The notes: generated by a model from the letters alone, not told the origin. 64,000 bases of DNA from an uncultured Clostridium sp. (GCA_947648905.1 CANSPP010000006.1:1-64000), one strand, 5' to 3'; shown: positions 29,306 to 38,772, numbered from the stretch's first letter. Numbers and translations: made by a program.

Positions 29306-30151
29306 TTAATAGCCTCTTTTCATTAATTCTTTTAATTTCTCTAGTGAATCAATATTCCATTTGTAATAAAATAATCTTTTTTTCTTTTCATTACTAAATA
29401 CCTTATCTGTAGATACATCCTCTTTATGATAAATAAAAATGTCTTTCAAATAAGCCATTTTTAAATTATCCCTAATAGATATCCATTTCAATATATCTTC
29501 TTCTCCATACATAAATGTTTTCGAATATAATCCATCATACCTACTAATATAATCTTTAGAAAAAATCAAGCAACTCCCATGTAATTTAAAGTCTTTGCTT
29601 ATATTTTTTTTCTCTTTAACTACTAGTTTATTTAATTTATGCATTACTTTGTCCATATTCAATACGCATGCTAGTTTTAATGTTTTATATTTTAGTACTC
29701 TGTTTGTAATATCTTTTAATGTCGGTTTTTTATATGCTATTGGATTTTGATTTATACTTCCTTTTAAGGATATTATATTAGGTCCAGCTATTGCAAATTT
29801 TTCACTATCATATTTTGAAATTATTAGTTTACAAAAATCTCTTTGCTCGATTATTGTATCATTATTTATCATTATAATAAAATCAGGATTAAGTTGTTTT
29901 TTAGCATATTCAAATCCCAAATTATTTCCTTTGGCAAACCCTAGATTTTCATCACTATGAATAAAGTAAATATTTCTCATATTACTATATTTATCTGTTA
30001 ACACTTTATACGAATCATCCGGGCTAGCATTATCTACTATTATCAATTTTATATCTATATTTTGTGCATCCACATTATTCAATATTGATTCTATACATTC
30101 TTGCGTGTCTTCAACAGCCATATAATGTAAGATAACAAAAACAATTTTCAT
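29306..30151 (-). CDS. Glycosyltransferase family 2
   Basis: 281 residues. GT-A fold: VDNASPDDSYKVL near 40, NLGFAKGNNLG near 71 and MINNDTIIEQ (metal-binding DxD-like region) near 95. It transfers a sugar onto the growing lipid-linked repeat unit. It starts 11 bp after the upstream glycosyltransferase. Confidence 0.9.
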   Translation of the reverse strand: MKIVFVILHYMAVEDTQECIESILNNVDAQNIDIKLIIVDNASPDDSYKVLTDKYSNMRNIYFIHSDENLGFAKGNNLGFEYAKKQLNPDFIIMINNDTIIEQRDFCKLIISKYDSEKFAIAGPNIISLKGSINQNPIAYKKPTLKDITNRVLKYKTLKLACVLNMDKVMHKLNKLVVKEKKNISKDFKLHGSCLIFSKDYISRYDGLYSKTFMYGEEDILKWISIRDNLKMAYLKDIFIYHKEDVSTDKVFSNEKKKRLFYYKWNIDSLEKLKELMKRGY

Positions 30152-30162
30152 TACATTTCTCC

Positions 30163-31278
30163 TTATATCTCAATTAAAATTTCTCTAATATTTTTTACCA
30201 TAGTTTCTACTGAAAATTTTTCTCTTTTCATTCTTTCAGCATTCTCTGCTATTTTTCTTCTTAGTTCTAAATTACTTTCTAATAATATTATTTTTTCTGC
30301 CATCTCATTAGGATCTTTAAAATCAACTAAATATCCATTTTCTCCGTCATTTATTATTTCTTTAGGTCCTCCATGATTGGTTGCAATTACTGGTATTCCA
30401 GCATCCATTGCTTCAATAACAACCAAGCCAAATGGCTCTGGTTGAATTGATGGTAAGACAAATAAATCTATTCCTTCATAAAATTTTCCCATATTATTTA
30501 CTTGCCCTAATAATTTTATAGATTTTTCTAATTTTTTATCAGCAATTATACTTCTTAGCTCTTCTTCTAAATATTCTTCACCAGTATATGCTGAACCAGC
30601 AATTACAAACAAGGTATGGGGGCATTTTTCTAATACCTTTTCTGCTGCATTTATAAATAAACCTTGCCCTTTCCAACGATTAATTCTTCCAGCCATTCCA
30701 ACAACAAATTTATCATTTTCTCCTTTAATCTGGCTTTTATCTATTTTTACTCTTTCTACGGCATTGTATACAACTTTTACTTTTTCCTTGTTAACCATAA
30801 TTGCATTAGCAGTAGCCTTACTGTTAGTAATAACAATGTCCGAATAATAATTTACTATAGAAGAAATAATTCTATTTTCAAATTTATTCTTTATAATTTC
30901 TCTAATATGCCATACACTTTTTATTCCCATTCTTTTTGCTACAATTGCTCCTGGAAAAACAACTGATGTATTAGTATAAATTATATCTATCTTATTTTCC
31001 TTTACATATTTTTTTATATTTTTATATGATTTAATAAATTGTTTTATATATTTTATTAATCCTTTAAATGATAAATTTTTTCTTCTCAAAATTGCTACAT
31101 CATATACATTTACTTTTATATTTTTGTTTTCTTTCAGTTTATTTACTAGTGGTCCTTCACATGGTAATATAATATGACTTTCAAATTCTTCATAATTCAT
31201 ATTATTAACAATATTTAATAAAGATTTATCTGAACCATATAATTCCGCACTAGAATGTATAAATAATATTTTTTTCAT
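30163..31278 (-). CDS. Glycosyltransferase family 4
   Basis: 371 residues. N-terminal HSSAELYGSDKSLLNIV, central VGMAGRINRWKGQGLFINA, and C-terminal EPFGLVVIEAMDAGIPVIAT with GGPKEII. A classical GT4 retaining enzyme of capsule loci. Confidence 0.92.
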   Translation of the reverse strand: MKKILFIHSSAELYGSDKSLLNIVNNMNYEEFESHIILPCEGPLVNKLKENKNIKVNVYDVAILRRKNLSFKGLIKYIKQFIKSYKNIKKYVKENKIDIIYTNTSVVFPGAIVAKRMGIKSVWHIREIIKNKFENRIISSIVNYYSDIVITNSKATANAIMVNKEKVKVVYNAVERVKIDKSQIKGENDKFVVGMAGRINRWKGQGLFINAAEKVLEKCPHTLFVIAGSAYTGEEYLEEELRSIIADKKLEKSIKLLGQVNNMGKFYEGIDLFVLPSIQPEPFGLVVIEAMDAGIPVIATNHGGPKEIINDGENGYLVDFKDPNEMAEKIILLESNLELRRKIAENAERMKREKFSVETMVKNIREILIEI

Positions 31279-31291
31279 AATATTTTTTCCT

Positions 31292-32461
31292 TTATTGTAT
31301 ATTCTTTATAAATACTTTTTCATATATATCAACTACTTTTTCCCAAGTATATTCTCTTTTTATTCTGCTTTTACCAATTTGACTTAAAGCTTCGACGTTT
31401 TCCTCCTTCAAGTTATCACTTTGTTCAATTAATTTAGCCAAATTCATATCTTCTAAATTCCAATACAACGCCCCATCTTCAGCAACTTCTCTATTAAAAC
31501 CAACATCATATAATAAGTTTAATTTTGTAGTTGCTAAAGCTTCTATTAATGAAGGATTAGTTCCACCTACCGAATGTCCATGTAAATATGCATAAGCATT
31601 TTCCCTAATCTTTTTAATCAGTTCTTTTTCATAAACAGTTCCAACAAATTTAATTCTTGAATCTTTTTCAAATCCTGTTTCTCTTTTTAAATCTTCATAA
31701 AATTTATTTTTTTCAACATTAGTAATAATAACTAAATCCTTTTTTGTTTTAGATTTCATAAATTCAGATATCATCGTTTTGTAATTATTTTCAGGTACAA
31801 ATCTTCCAACAATCAAATAATAATTATTTGGTTTCACATTTTTTTCTTTATACCATTCGTTTAGTTTTATATCATCATCTGATAATTTACTTTTTTCCAA
31901 ATCAGCTCCATAGGCAATAAAAGTTGTCTTTGGATTATATTTCTTGTATGATTCTTTAATATATTTTTCTATATTTTTCGAATCACATATAACCAAATCA
32001 GCTTTCTTTACCATTAATTTTTCAGATATCTTCCAATATTTTTTTATTGGTTTGCTCCATTTCGCTCTTAACCATTCATGTCCATCTGGATTTATGTATA
32101 TTTTTATTCCATATTTTTTACATATATTTTTATAATGACCTAAAAATGGTCCTATTCGACATGCCAAAATATATATTATTGCATCTTCTATCTTATTTTC
32201 TCTTATATATTTTATAGAACTTTTTATTGCTTTCAAATCATATATTATAGCTTTAGCTGGTCCTATATTTGGTACTTTTATCTTAAAGCATCTTGCTTTA
32301 TTATGTTCGTATATTTCTTCTTTATCTCCAATACAAGCAATATGATATTTTATATTCTCACTTTTCTTATAAAAAGTCAGATTTTCTACAAATGTTTCGT
32401 ATCCACCATAGTTTGACGGTATCCCTTTTGAGCCTATTATAAAAACGTTTTTTTCTTTCAC
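31292..32461 (-). CDS. Glycosyltransferase, DUF1972/Cps2T-type (rhamnosyltransferase-like)
   Basis: 389 residues. The N-terminus IIGSKGIPSNYGGYETFVE is diagnostic of the DUF1972 group, whose known members act as the second transferase of capsule assembly (for example Cps2T). LHGHSVGGTNPSLIEA near residue 300 is the donor site. It directly follows the initiating sugar transferase, which fits the second step. Confidence 0.9.
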   Translation of the reverse strand: MKEKNVFIIGSKGIPSNYGGYETFVENLTFYKKSENIKYHIACIGDKEEIYEHNKARCFKIKVPNIGPAKAIIYDLKAIKSSIKYIRENKIEDAIIYILACRIGPFLGHYKNICKKYGIKIYINPDGHEWLRAKWSKPIKKYWKISEKLMVKKADLVICDSKNIEKYIKESYKKYNPKTTFIAYGADLEKSKLSDDDIKLNEWYKEKNVKPNNYYLIVGRFVPENNYKTMISEFMKSKTKKDLVIITNVEKNKFYEDLKRETGFEKDSRIKFVGTVYEKELIKKIRENAYAYLHGHSVGGTNPSLIEALATTKLNLLYDVGFNREVAEDGALYWNLEDMNLAKLIEQSDNLKEENVEALSQIGKSRIKREYTWEKVVDIYEKVFIKNIQ

Positions 32462-32462
32462 T

Positions 32463-33182
32463 TTAAACTGCCCCTTCTTTTCTAACTACATCCATCAAAG
32501 TCTTCTTCAAAATCTTAACATCCAACCTCAAAGAATGCCTAAAATAATACTTCATATCCATCTCAAGACGATTAACAAAAGTAGTCTTACTTCTACCACT
32601 AGTTTGCCAAAGACCTGTAATACCTGGCTTAACAGAAGTTATGTATTTAAAATATCCATTAATATCTTCCTTTTCTCTAGGCAAATAAGGTCTTGGTCCT
32701 ACTAAACTCATATCACCTTTAAAAACATTAATAAATTGTGGGAATTCGTCTAAACTTGTTTTCCTTATAAATTTCCCCACTTTTGTTATTCTCGGATCAT
32801 CTTTTAACTTTTTATATTCCTTATATTCCTTTCTTGCTTCTTCATTTTCTTCTAAATATTTTTCTAATTTCTCGTCAGCTCCTACAACCATTGAGCGATA
32901 TTTATATAATTTAAATATTTTTCCATTCTTACCAATTCTTTCTTGTGTATAAAATACAGGACCTCTATCTCCTACTATAATATTAGCTATGTAAATTCCA
33001 ATTGTTAGTGGTATTAGCGCCAACATTCCAAATAAACTACCTACTATGTCTATCATTCTCTTTAATAGTTTTTCTAGCTTTATAATAAATCTACTTCTAT
33101 CAGCCAAATCATTTAGTTGCACTAATCCCATAGTAATGTTGGCATCAGAAATATACTCTAATTCCCCTTTTTTGATTTCCAC
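32463..33182 (-). CDS. Undecaprenyl-phosphate sugar phosphotransferase (initiating enzyme)
   Basis: 239 residues from the GTG at 33182, chosen because AGGGGGA lies 7 bases upstream. An ATG at 33221 lies too close to the promoter. A membrane helix at about 35-60 precedes the catalytic domain with FYTQERIGKNGKIFKLYKYR, the KTSLDEFPQ-type motif and VGPRPYLPRE. It starts polymer synthesis by loading a sugar-phosphate on undecaprenyl phosphate. First gene of the transcript running to about 18.5 kb. Confidence 0.92.
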   Translation of the reverse strand: MEIKKGELEYISDANITMGLVQLNDLADRSRFIIKLEKLLKRMIDIVGSLFGMLALIPLTIGIYIANIIVGDRGPVFYTQERIGKNGKIFKLYKYRSMVVGADEKLEKYLEENEEARKEYKEYKKLKDDPRITKVGKFIRKTSLDEFPQFINVFKGDMSLVGPRPYLPREKEDINGYFKYITSVKPGITGLWQTSGRSKTTFVNRLEMDMKYYFRHSLRLDVKILKKTLMDVVRKEGAV

Positions 33183-33235
33183 TTTCGTTCCCCCTAAATA
33201 TAAATAAATTACATTATTCATATGTATCTACCTGT

Positions 33236-33264
33236 ATTATATATATTTTAACGTTAACTTTCAA
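33236..33264 (-). promoter_or_regulatory. Promoter of the polysaccharide operon
   Basis: TTGAAA (33259-33264) and TATAAT (33236-33241) with a 17-base spacer on the minus strand. The spacer holds the palindrome TTAACGTTAA, a possible operator. The leader to the GTG at 33182 is about 45 bases. Confidence 0.8.
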
Positions 33265-33351
33265 TACCTTTTTATCATTTTTTTGTTGCATTATGTCGAT
33301 ACATTCTTGTATGTCGCTCACATCATAGCTTACAGCAAATTGTTTTTTACG

Positions 33352-33401
33352 AAAAAATAGCAGGAAATTGTTGCTATTTTTACATTTCCTTGCTATTTTT
33401 T
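33352..33401 (-). terminator. Terminator of glyS
   Basis: Near-perfect arms AAAAAATAGCAGGAAAT and ATTTCCTTGCTATTTTTT with U runs on both strands, about 40 bp after the glyS stop. Confidence 0.75.
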
Positions 33402-33442
33402 ATTTTATTCAATTTTTTATATTTTAAACAAGTTTTAGTATA

Positions 33443-34825
33443 TTAAAATTCTATTTTCTCTTCAATCCATTTTTCAATATCATCAATTTTAACTCTAACT
33501 TGTTCCATAGTATCTCTATCACGAATAGTAACAGTCTCATCTTCTAACGTATCAAAATCAACAGTAACGCAATATGGTGTACCAATTTCATCTTCTCTTC
33601 TATAACGTTTACCAATTGAACCTGCTTCGTCATAGTCACACATAAATTTCTTTGATAGTTTGCTATAAACTTCATTTGCTTTGTCTGATAGTTTTTTAGA
33701 TAATGGTAATACTGCTAGTTTATATGGTGCTAATGCTGGGTGTAAGTGTAAAACTGTTCTTGTGTCACCTTCTGCAATTTCTTCTTCCTCATATGCATTG
33801 CATAAAAATGCTAGCACTACTCTGTCTGCACCTAGTGATGGTTCTATTACATATGGTATGTATTTTTCGTTTGTTTCTGGGTCTTGGTATGATAGGTCTT
33901 GTTTTGAGTGCTCCATGTGACGTCCTAAGTCGTAGTCTGTTCTGTCTGCAATTCCCCATAATTCTCCCCAACCAAATGGGAATGCGAATTCTATGTCTGT
34001 TGTTGCTTTGCTGTAGAATACTAATTCGTCTGCTGAATGGTCCCTTAGACGTATATTTTCTTTTTTCATTCCTAGGTCTAATAACCATTTTTCGCAATAG
34101 TCTTTCCAGTATTTGAACCATTCTAAGTCTGTTCCTGGTTTGCAGAAAAATTCTAGTTCCATTTGTTCAAATTCACGTGTTCTAAATGTAAAGTTTCCTG
34201 GTGTTATTTCGTTTCTAAATGCTTTTCCTATTTGGGCTATTCCCATTGGCATTTTCTTTCTTGATGTTCTTACTACATTTTTAAAATCTACAAATATTCC
34301 TTGTGCTGTTTCTGGTCTTAAATATATTTCTGATGTTGTATCTTCTGTTACTCCTTGGAATGTTTTGAACATTAAGTTGAATTTTCTTATTCCTGTGAAG
34401 TTTGTTTTTCCACAGCTTGGGCAAGGTATTTTGTTTTCATTTATAAAGTTTGTTAATTGCTCGTCACTCATTCCATCTGCTATCATATCTTTTCCTTGCT
34501 CGTGTGCCCATTCTTCTATTAGCTTATCTGCTCTATGTCTTGTTTTACATTCTTTACAGTCAATTAGCGGATCTGAGAAACCACCTACGTGTCCTGATGC
34601 TACCCAAGTTTCTGGGTTCATTAATATTGCTGCATCTAACCCTACTATATCTTTTTGTTCTTGTATAAATTTCTTTCTCCAAGCATTTTTAACATTATTT
34701 TTAATTTCATTTCCTAGTGGTCCATAATCCCATGTATTTGCTAAACCTCCATATATTTCTGAACCTGGGTAAATGATTCCTCTTCCCTTACATAACGCTA
34801 CTAGCGTATCCATTGATTTTAACAT
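33443..34825 (-). CDS. glyS: Glycyl-tRNA synthetase, single-chain dimeric type
   Basis: 460 residues. Class II motifs: motif 1 region [19 protein letters not shown] near 25, motif 2 [20 protein letters not shown] near 200 and motif 3 with [13 protein letters not shown] near 330. An anticodon-binding domain closes the protein (about 355-460). A CxxC zinc pair (CPSCGKTNF) is present. Charges tRNA-Gly with glycine. Expression should be set by the Gly T-box upstream. Of special interest because glycine is the residue apparently inserted at CGG shift sites. Confidence 0.96.
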   Translation of the reverse strand: MLKSMDTLVALCKGRGIIYPGSEIYGGLANTWDYGPLGNEIKNNVKNAWRKKFIQEQKDIVGLDAAILMNPETWVASGHVGGFSDPLIDCKECKTRHRADKLIEEWAHEQGKDMIADGMSDEQLTNFINENKIPCPSCGKTNFTGIRKFNLMFKTFQGVTEDTTSEIYLRPETAQGIFVDFKNVVRTSRKKMPMGIAQIGKAFRNEITPGNFTFRTREFEQMELEFFCKPGTDLEWFKYWKDYCEKWLLDLGMKKENIRLRDHSADELVFYSKATTDIEFAFPFGWGELWGIADRTDYDLGRHMEHSKQDLSYQDPETNEKYIPYVIEPSLGADRVVLAFLCNAYEEEEIAEGDTRTVLHLHPALAPYKLAVLPLSKKLSDKANEVYSKLSKKFMCDYDEAGSIGKRYRREDEIGTPYCVTVDFDTLEDETVTIRDRDTMEQVRVKIDDIEKWIEEKIEF

Positions 34826-34845
34826 AAATATTCCTCCTTCTGATG

Positions 34846-34872
34846 TTTTTGGGGACGGAGCAAAAAAACATC
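34846..34872. repeat. Short inverted repeat with GGGGACGGAGC core
   Basis: GATGTTTTT and AAAAACATC flank the core GGGGACGGAG, at the glyS ribosome site. Likely a diverged member of the GGGAC repeat family. Confidence 0.5.
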
Positions 34873-34924
34873 ATTTTCGTTTTTTTATTCTTGTTTTTAT
34901 TGCTTTAGGCTTTTTCTTTTATTC

Positions 34925-35155
34925 CGTCCATAAAATCATAAAAGACTTTCAACTCTAGCCTAATAGCTAGGGACGAAAGTCTTTTCCGCGTTTCCACCCT
35001 AATTCTTAAAATGTTTTCCACATTTTAAGCACCTTAATTTCTTTTTTATTACTCCAAAGCTCCCCACGCTTATTTATTACAAGTTTTCCACCGTCACTTG
35101 CTCTCTATTAATAAAGTTTTTGCGCTTTTTCTTTTTCACAGTAATTTATTTTGTT
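34925..35155 (-). promoter_or_regulatory. T-box riboswitch upstream of glyS
   Basis: On the minus strand the T-box signature AGGGTGGAAACGCGG (34984-34998) is followed by CTTTCGTCCCTAGC and a terminator stem, AAAGACTTTC with GAAAGTCTTT. Upstream, stem I features AGAGAG and GACGGTGG can be seen. The gene order implies a glycine specifier. GGA and GGG triplets occur in the candidate specifier segment, but I could not fix which one is used. Uncharged tRNA-Gly should open expression of GlyRS. Confidence 0.85.
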
Positions 35156-35161
35156 GCATAT

Positions 35162-35190
35162 ATTTTATTACCACATTTTAAAAAAGTCAA
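35162..35190 (-). promoter_or_regulatory. Promoter of T-box/glyS transcript
   Basis: TTGACT (35185-35190) and TAAAAT (35162-35167) with 17 bases between them on the minus strand, just upstream of the T-box leader. Confidence 0.7.
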
Positions 35191-35208
35191 TATTTTTTCA
35201 AAAAGTTA

Positions 35209-35237
35209 TTGCCAATTTCATTTTTTTGTGCTAATAT
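35209..35237 (+). promoter_or_regulatory. Promoter of tRNA-Trp
   Basis: TTGCCA (35209-35214) and TAATAT (35232-35237) with a 17-base spacer, about 22 bp before the tRNA. It is divergent to the glyS promoter. Confidence 0.65.
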
Positions 35238-35259
35238 ATTAACTGTGTTTAACTTATGT

Positions 35260-35334
35260 AGGGGTATAGTGTCAATGGTAGCACATCGGTCTCCAAAACC
35301 GCCTGTGAGGGTTCGAGTCCTTCTACCCCTGCCA
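35260..35334 (+). tRNA. tRNA-Trp (anticodon CCA)
   Basis: Perfect 7-bp acceptor stem AGGGGTA/TACCCCT, D stem GTGT/GCAC, anticodon loop CTCCAAA with anticodon CCA, TTCGAGT T-loop, discriminator G and encoded CCA. The outermost anticodon-stem pair (27-43) is a T-C mismatch. CCA reads UGG only, so this tRNA does not explain either CGG or UGA recoding. Confidence 0.95.
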
Positions 35335-35340
35335 AAATAA

Positions 35341-35373
35341 AAACTTGATACTATACTTGTATCAAGTTTTTTT
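35341..35373 (+). terminator. Terminator after tRNA-Trp
   Basis: Stem AAACTTGATAC/GTATCAAGTTT with a 7-base loop and a run of seven or more T. Confidence 0.85.
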
Positions 35374-35424
35374 ATATCTTTTATCTTCATTTTTTTATTT
35401 TACAAATTTATCGGAGGTGATTTT

Positions 35425-36012
35425 ATAAACAAATTTCTAAAATTCTCAAGCATTTTAATTATTATATTTGTACTTTTTATATCAATATTTTTCATTCCAA
35501 CCCTAAGTTCACGGAAACTTGTCAAATTCTGAACAATTAGATTCTGAAATTATTAGTTTTAATCCAAATGGCTTGGTTTGGCCAATTCCTGGTTATAGTA
35601 GAATTAGTTCTCCTTTTGGAAAACGTGTTGCTCCAACTTCTCGGTGCCGCTTCTTCTCATACTGGCATTGATATTCCTGCCCCACCTGGTAGTAAATTTA
35701 TTGCTGTTGCTGATGGCGAGATTACTTTTTGTGCTTTTTTAGGTGGTGGCGGATATACTATTACTCTTTCTTTTGATAATTTTAAAGCTACTTATTGCCA
35801 TTGTGATCCTAATTTTATTGTTGAGGTTGGTACTAAGGTTAAACAAGGACAGATTATTGGATGTGTTGGCCCTAAATATGTTTATGGTGTGCCACGGTAA
35901 TCAGTATCATGATGAAAACGGCTTGCCTACTAATGGTGCTACTACTGGTCCTCATCTGCATTTTGGTATTCGTATTGATAATAAATATAAAAACCCTTTA
36001 AACTTCTTTTAA
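35425..36012 (+). CDS. M23 (lysostaphin-like) metallopeptidase with three CGG +1 shift sites
   Basis: With shifts at 35512, 35642 and 35895 the gene gives one frame of 194 residues: a membrane/signal segment (LIIIFVLFISIFFIPTL, about 10-26), a linker, PIPGYSRISSPFGKRVAPTSG, the zinc motif SSHTGIDIPAPPGS and the second motif TGPHLHFGI near the end. Without all three shifts the two zinc motifs are never in one frame. M23 enzymes cut peptidoglycan cross-bridges. The start is odd: GGAGGTG lies five bases before ATA (35425), and no ATG, GTG or TTG fits, so the start codon is uncertain. Each disruption is an in-frame CGG, which argues against random decay. Confidence 0.8.
35512..35514 (+). other. 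CGG shift site, M23 site 1
   Basis: TCA-CGG-AAA. The zero frame meets TGA six codons on. Skipping C gives SSGNLSNSEQ and continues to site 2. Confidence 0.8.
35642..35644 (+). other. CGG shift site, M23 site 2
   Basis: TCT-CGG-TGC. Skipping C gives APTSGAASSHTGIDIP, the M23 metal-binding region, with Gly where relatives have the TG or SG turn. Confidence 0.88.
35895..35897 (+). other. CGG shift site, M23 site 3
   Basis: CCA-CGG-TAA, with a stop right after CGG. Skipping C gives GVPGNQYHDENG and leads to the HLHFG motif and TAA at 36010. Confidence 0.88.
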
Positions 36013-36091
36013 AAGTCACTTTTACCGAAGCAATACTGATAATAACAAAGTTGTTCTTATTAGAATTACTTTTTATCTATTCAAACTCTAT

Positions 36092-37822
36092 TTACAAATA
36101 TATTGCTATTGGGTATTTCTTAAACTCTTCAAGAGTTTGAATATCTAATTTTTGAATTAATATGTTTACTTCTGTTTTATTCTCCAAAATAAGATTACAT
36201 CCTATCTTTATTTCTATTTCGTCACTATTATCTCTTATTCTTATTAATTCTCTATAAATTTCATTTGTAATATTATTTTCTCTCTTTAAAATTTGAGCAT
36301 AATTAATATAATTAATAGAAGAGGCATCTCTTTTCAATAAAATATCTGATAAATATTTAGAATATTCCAAAAGTTTTATATTTTTTGTAATATCATAAGC
36401 TTTTAATACTTCTAACAATTGCAAATTCATTAATGCAAATTCTCCATCTGAAAAAGTCTTTTGATAAAATGATTCTTTCATTTCTTCAAAATTGATATCG
36501 TCTGATTGATATGCTTCTGAATTAAGAACTAAATAAAAGTTGCTTGTTTCTATATAATCCCCCTTATTATTCTCATATCTAAAATAAAATTTATTTGATA
36601 CATCATTGTTCCATAAACTAATAATATCAAATTTTCCATCATCTCTTTTGCCAGCAAATATTGACAATCTAATATCTTTAATATTAATAGAGCCTAATAA
36701 ACTATTTTCACTATTCATATTAATCGATGCTTTATTTTCAATTGCATTAATCCAATATTCAAGTCTATTAAAATCCTCATCTCTCCAGCTATCAAAATTA
36801 ATTTGCTTGTCAATTTTGTGTTTTTCAAAAAACTTAAGTACCCCATTATATTTATCTAACAGTTTTTTAAATTTATTCTGTTCAAGCTTGTCCATATTAA
36901 TATTAAATTCTATATCATTTATATAGAAAACATTATCCCAAAATATTCTATTTATAAATTGTAATTGTTTTATTCTTTCGGGCAAAGTTCCACAAATTTT
37001 TATATCAAACTTATCTTTAATAAGATCCATAGCAAAGGCTTTTCCAAATAAAATCCTCTTTCCATCTACATTAGTTTCCAATTTCACATCAGTAAATACC
37101 ACTTCTCTATTTTTATTATAAATGCTAGCATTTATAGTTTCTACTAAGTTGCATAGCATTGCATAGTTAACATTTATTGTATATCCATTTTTGTCTAATG
37201 TATATATATATTTCCACGTTCCCACTAAAGTTTGAGGATTAAATTTCTTGTTATCTTTATTCCATGTATAAAATTTTGCGACTTTGCCATCAGAAGAATT
37301 TAGATTATTTTCATCAAAAACATTTGCTTTTATTCCTTTTTGAATTTCTCTATCTAATTTAAAATTTCTACATATACTTTCAAATTGTTCTGAATCTTTA
37401 ATTTCTTTCGTATCTATTTTTATTGTATTTGATGAGTATTGTTTTAATAGTATTCTAATATTATACGGTAATAAATTTGCATAATATAACTTATATTCAC
37501 TCCCTCCTTTTTTAAAAACGCATATAATTAATATAGTACCATCTTTCTTCAAGTAATTTTCTAAATCCGTTTTATCTAATGGAAATCGATATTTTGAACT
37601 GAATTTTTTATTATTTGTTGTTCTTCCTTTTACTTGAACATCTAATGTATAATCATAATTTTCTTTTATATCAATATTACCATTATACATTTCAATCGTT
37701 CCATCCCAAGATATATTTTTATCCATTTGCTTGAATTCATATGTAAAAAACTCTATTTCATCTATTAAATTTCTAACTTTAGTAATAGCTTTTTGTTCAA
37801 TCTTATTTTTACTACCACTCAT
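36092..37822 (-). CDS. DUF4365-like N-terminal domain protein of unknown function
   Basis: 576 residues. The first 150 resemble DUF4365: QKAITKVRNLIDEIEF, DYTLDVQVKGR (the DVQVKG strand is typical), and LIICVFKKGGSEYKLYYANL. These domains look like restriction-endonuclease-fold proteins and occur in defence islands. The remaining 400 residues match nothing I know. It stands with the BRO-N gene in a small accessory patch between the M23 gene and the translation/pilin operon. It has no in-frame CGG. Confidence 0.7.
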   Translation of the reverse strand: MSGSKNKIEQKAITKVRNLIDEIEFFTYEFKQMDKNISWDGTIEMYNGNIDIKENYDYTLDVQVKGRTTNNKKFSSKYRFPLDKTDLENYLKKDGTILIICVFKKGGSEYKLYYANLLPYNIRILLKQYSSNTIKIDTKEIKDSEQFESICRNFKLDREIQKGIKANVFDENNLNSSDGKVAKFYTWNKDNKKFNPQTLVGTWKYIYTLDKNGYTINVNYAMLCNLVETINASIYNKNREVVFTDVKLETNVDGKRILFGKAFAMDLIKDKFDIKICGTLPERIKQLQFINRIFWDNVFYINDIEFNINMDKLEQNKFKKLLDKYNGVLKFFEKHKIDKQINFDSWRDEDFNRLEYWINAIENKASINMNSENSLLGSINIKDIRLSIFAGKRDDGKFDIISLWNNDVSNKFYFRYENNKGDYIETSNFYLVLNSEAYQSDDINFEEMKESFYQKTFSDGEFALMNLQLLEVLKAYDITKNIKLLEYSKYLSDILLKRDASSINYINYAQILKRENNITNEIYRELIRIRDNSDEIEIKIGCNLILENKTEVNILIQKLDIQTLEEFKKYPIAIYL

Positions 37823-37878
37823 ATAATTAATCTCTCCTCGTATTTTTTTATTAGTTCTTCATCATATATTTACGCTTA

Positions 37879-38772
37879 TTATTTCTTAATGTCACTATTT
37901 TCTTTTAATCCTGTTTTAGACTTGCCCTTCAACTTTTTATTATCTTCCAAATATTTATACCCTAATGCATTTTTACTAGTAATTACTGTTTCTCCCAATT
38001 CCTTCTCTAAATCATTACGTGTATTTTTAGCAATTTTTCCGCCACGTTTAGCTATTTCTTTATTTTCTCTTAATCCATAAGGCTTATGTTTCTTTACAAG
38101 CTCTCTTGTTGCAATTTCTCCTAAATCTGCCAAAGCAACTTCTATATCAGTCATATTATCCCTTAGAGATTCTTTTCTAAGTCCTTTATATTCTTTATAC
38201 TGAGAGGCTTTCATTCCAGACCATTCTTTGTATATTTCATTGGTAAGTATTCCATATTCATAACCTTTGGTTATCCCATTTTCTTTCCATACATCTGTTA
38301 ATTTACGTCTATCTACAACACCAGTCAACCTTGATTTAATCCATTTATCATCATATCCACGGCTTCTATAATAATCCACTACACGATTGACTGCCAATTC
38401 TGGGTCAAATACTTCATTTATCCTATCGTCTCCCATTTTCGCAAGCCAAATTTTGAATGGTTCTGCTTTTGGACTTGGTATTGATTCAATTAATCTTAAT
38501 ATTCCTTTGGTATCTAAGGTATCCGTTTCACGCATTTTCCCATCAGCAGCCTTCATTTTCAACTGCACGATATTTTCGTGCAATTGACTGCCTTCTTGTT
38601 TTAATTTTCTTTTCAAGTCACTCCAATAGTTTCTTGGGATATTACTATTAGTCAAAGCCCCAACAACATCAACAACGCTAAAATAATATTCTTCCTTTTC
38701 GCTATCCCAAACACTCCTTATTTCACTATCTTCAAAAAGATTTGAAATCGTTTTCAATTTATCATTTTCCAT
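37879..38772 (-). CDS. BRO-N / DinD-like antirepressor-type protein
   Basis: 297 residues. The N-terminal Bro-N domain (RSVWDSEKEEYYFSVVDVVG, PRNYWSDLKRKL, KGILRLIESIPSPKAEPFK) covers about 15-120. The C-terminal half is similar to DNA-damage-inducible protein D (RSRGYDDKWIKSRLTG, LRDNMTDIEVALADLGE). Such proteins occur as phage antirepressors and as SOS-regulated chromosomal genes. The activity is unknown. Adjacent DUF4365-like protein suggests a transferred pair. Confidence 0.8.
   Translation of the reverse strand: MENDKLKTISNLFEDSEIRSVWDSEKEEYYFSVVDVVGALTNSNIPRNYWSDLKRKLKQEGSQLHENIVQLKMKAADGKMRETDTLDTKGILRLIESIPSPKAEPFKIWLAKMGDDRINEVFDPELAVNRVVDYYRSRGYDDKWIKSRLTGVVDRRKLTDVWKENGITKGYEYGILTNEIYKEWSGMKASQYKEYKGLRKESLRDNMTDIEVALADLGEIATRELVKKHKPYGLRENKEIAKRGGKIAKNTRNDLEKELGETVITSKNALGYKYLEDNKKLKGKSKTGLKENSDIKK

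Noticed and set aside
35260..35334. tRNA-Trp as a decoder of CGG or TGA
   Set aside because: The anticodon is CCA with a standard 7-base loop; it reads UGG only.
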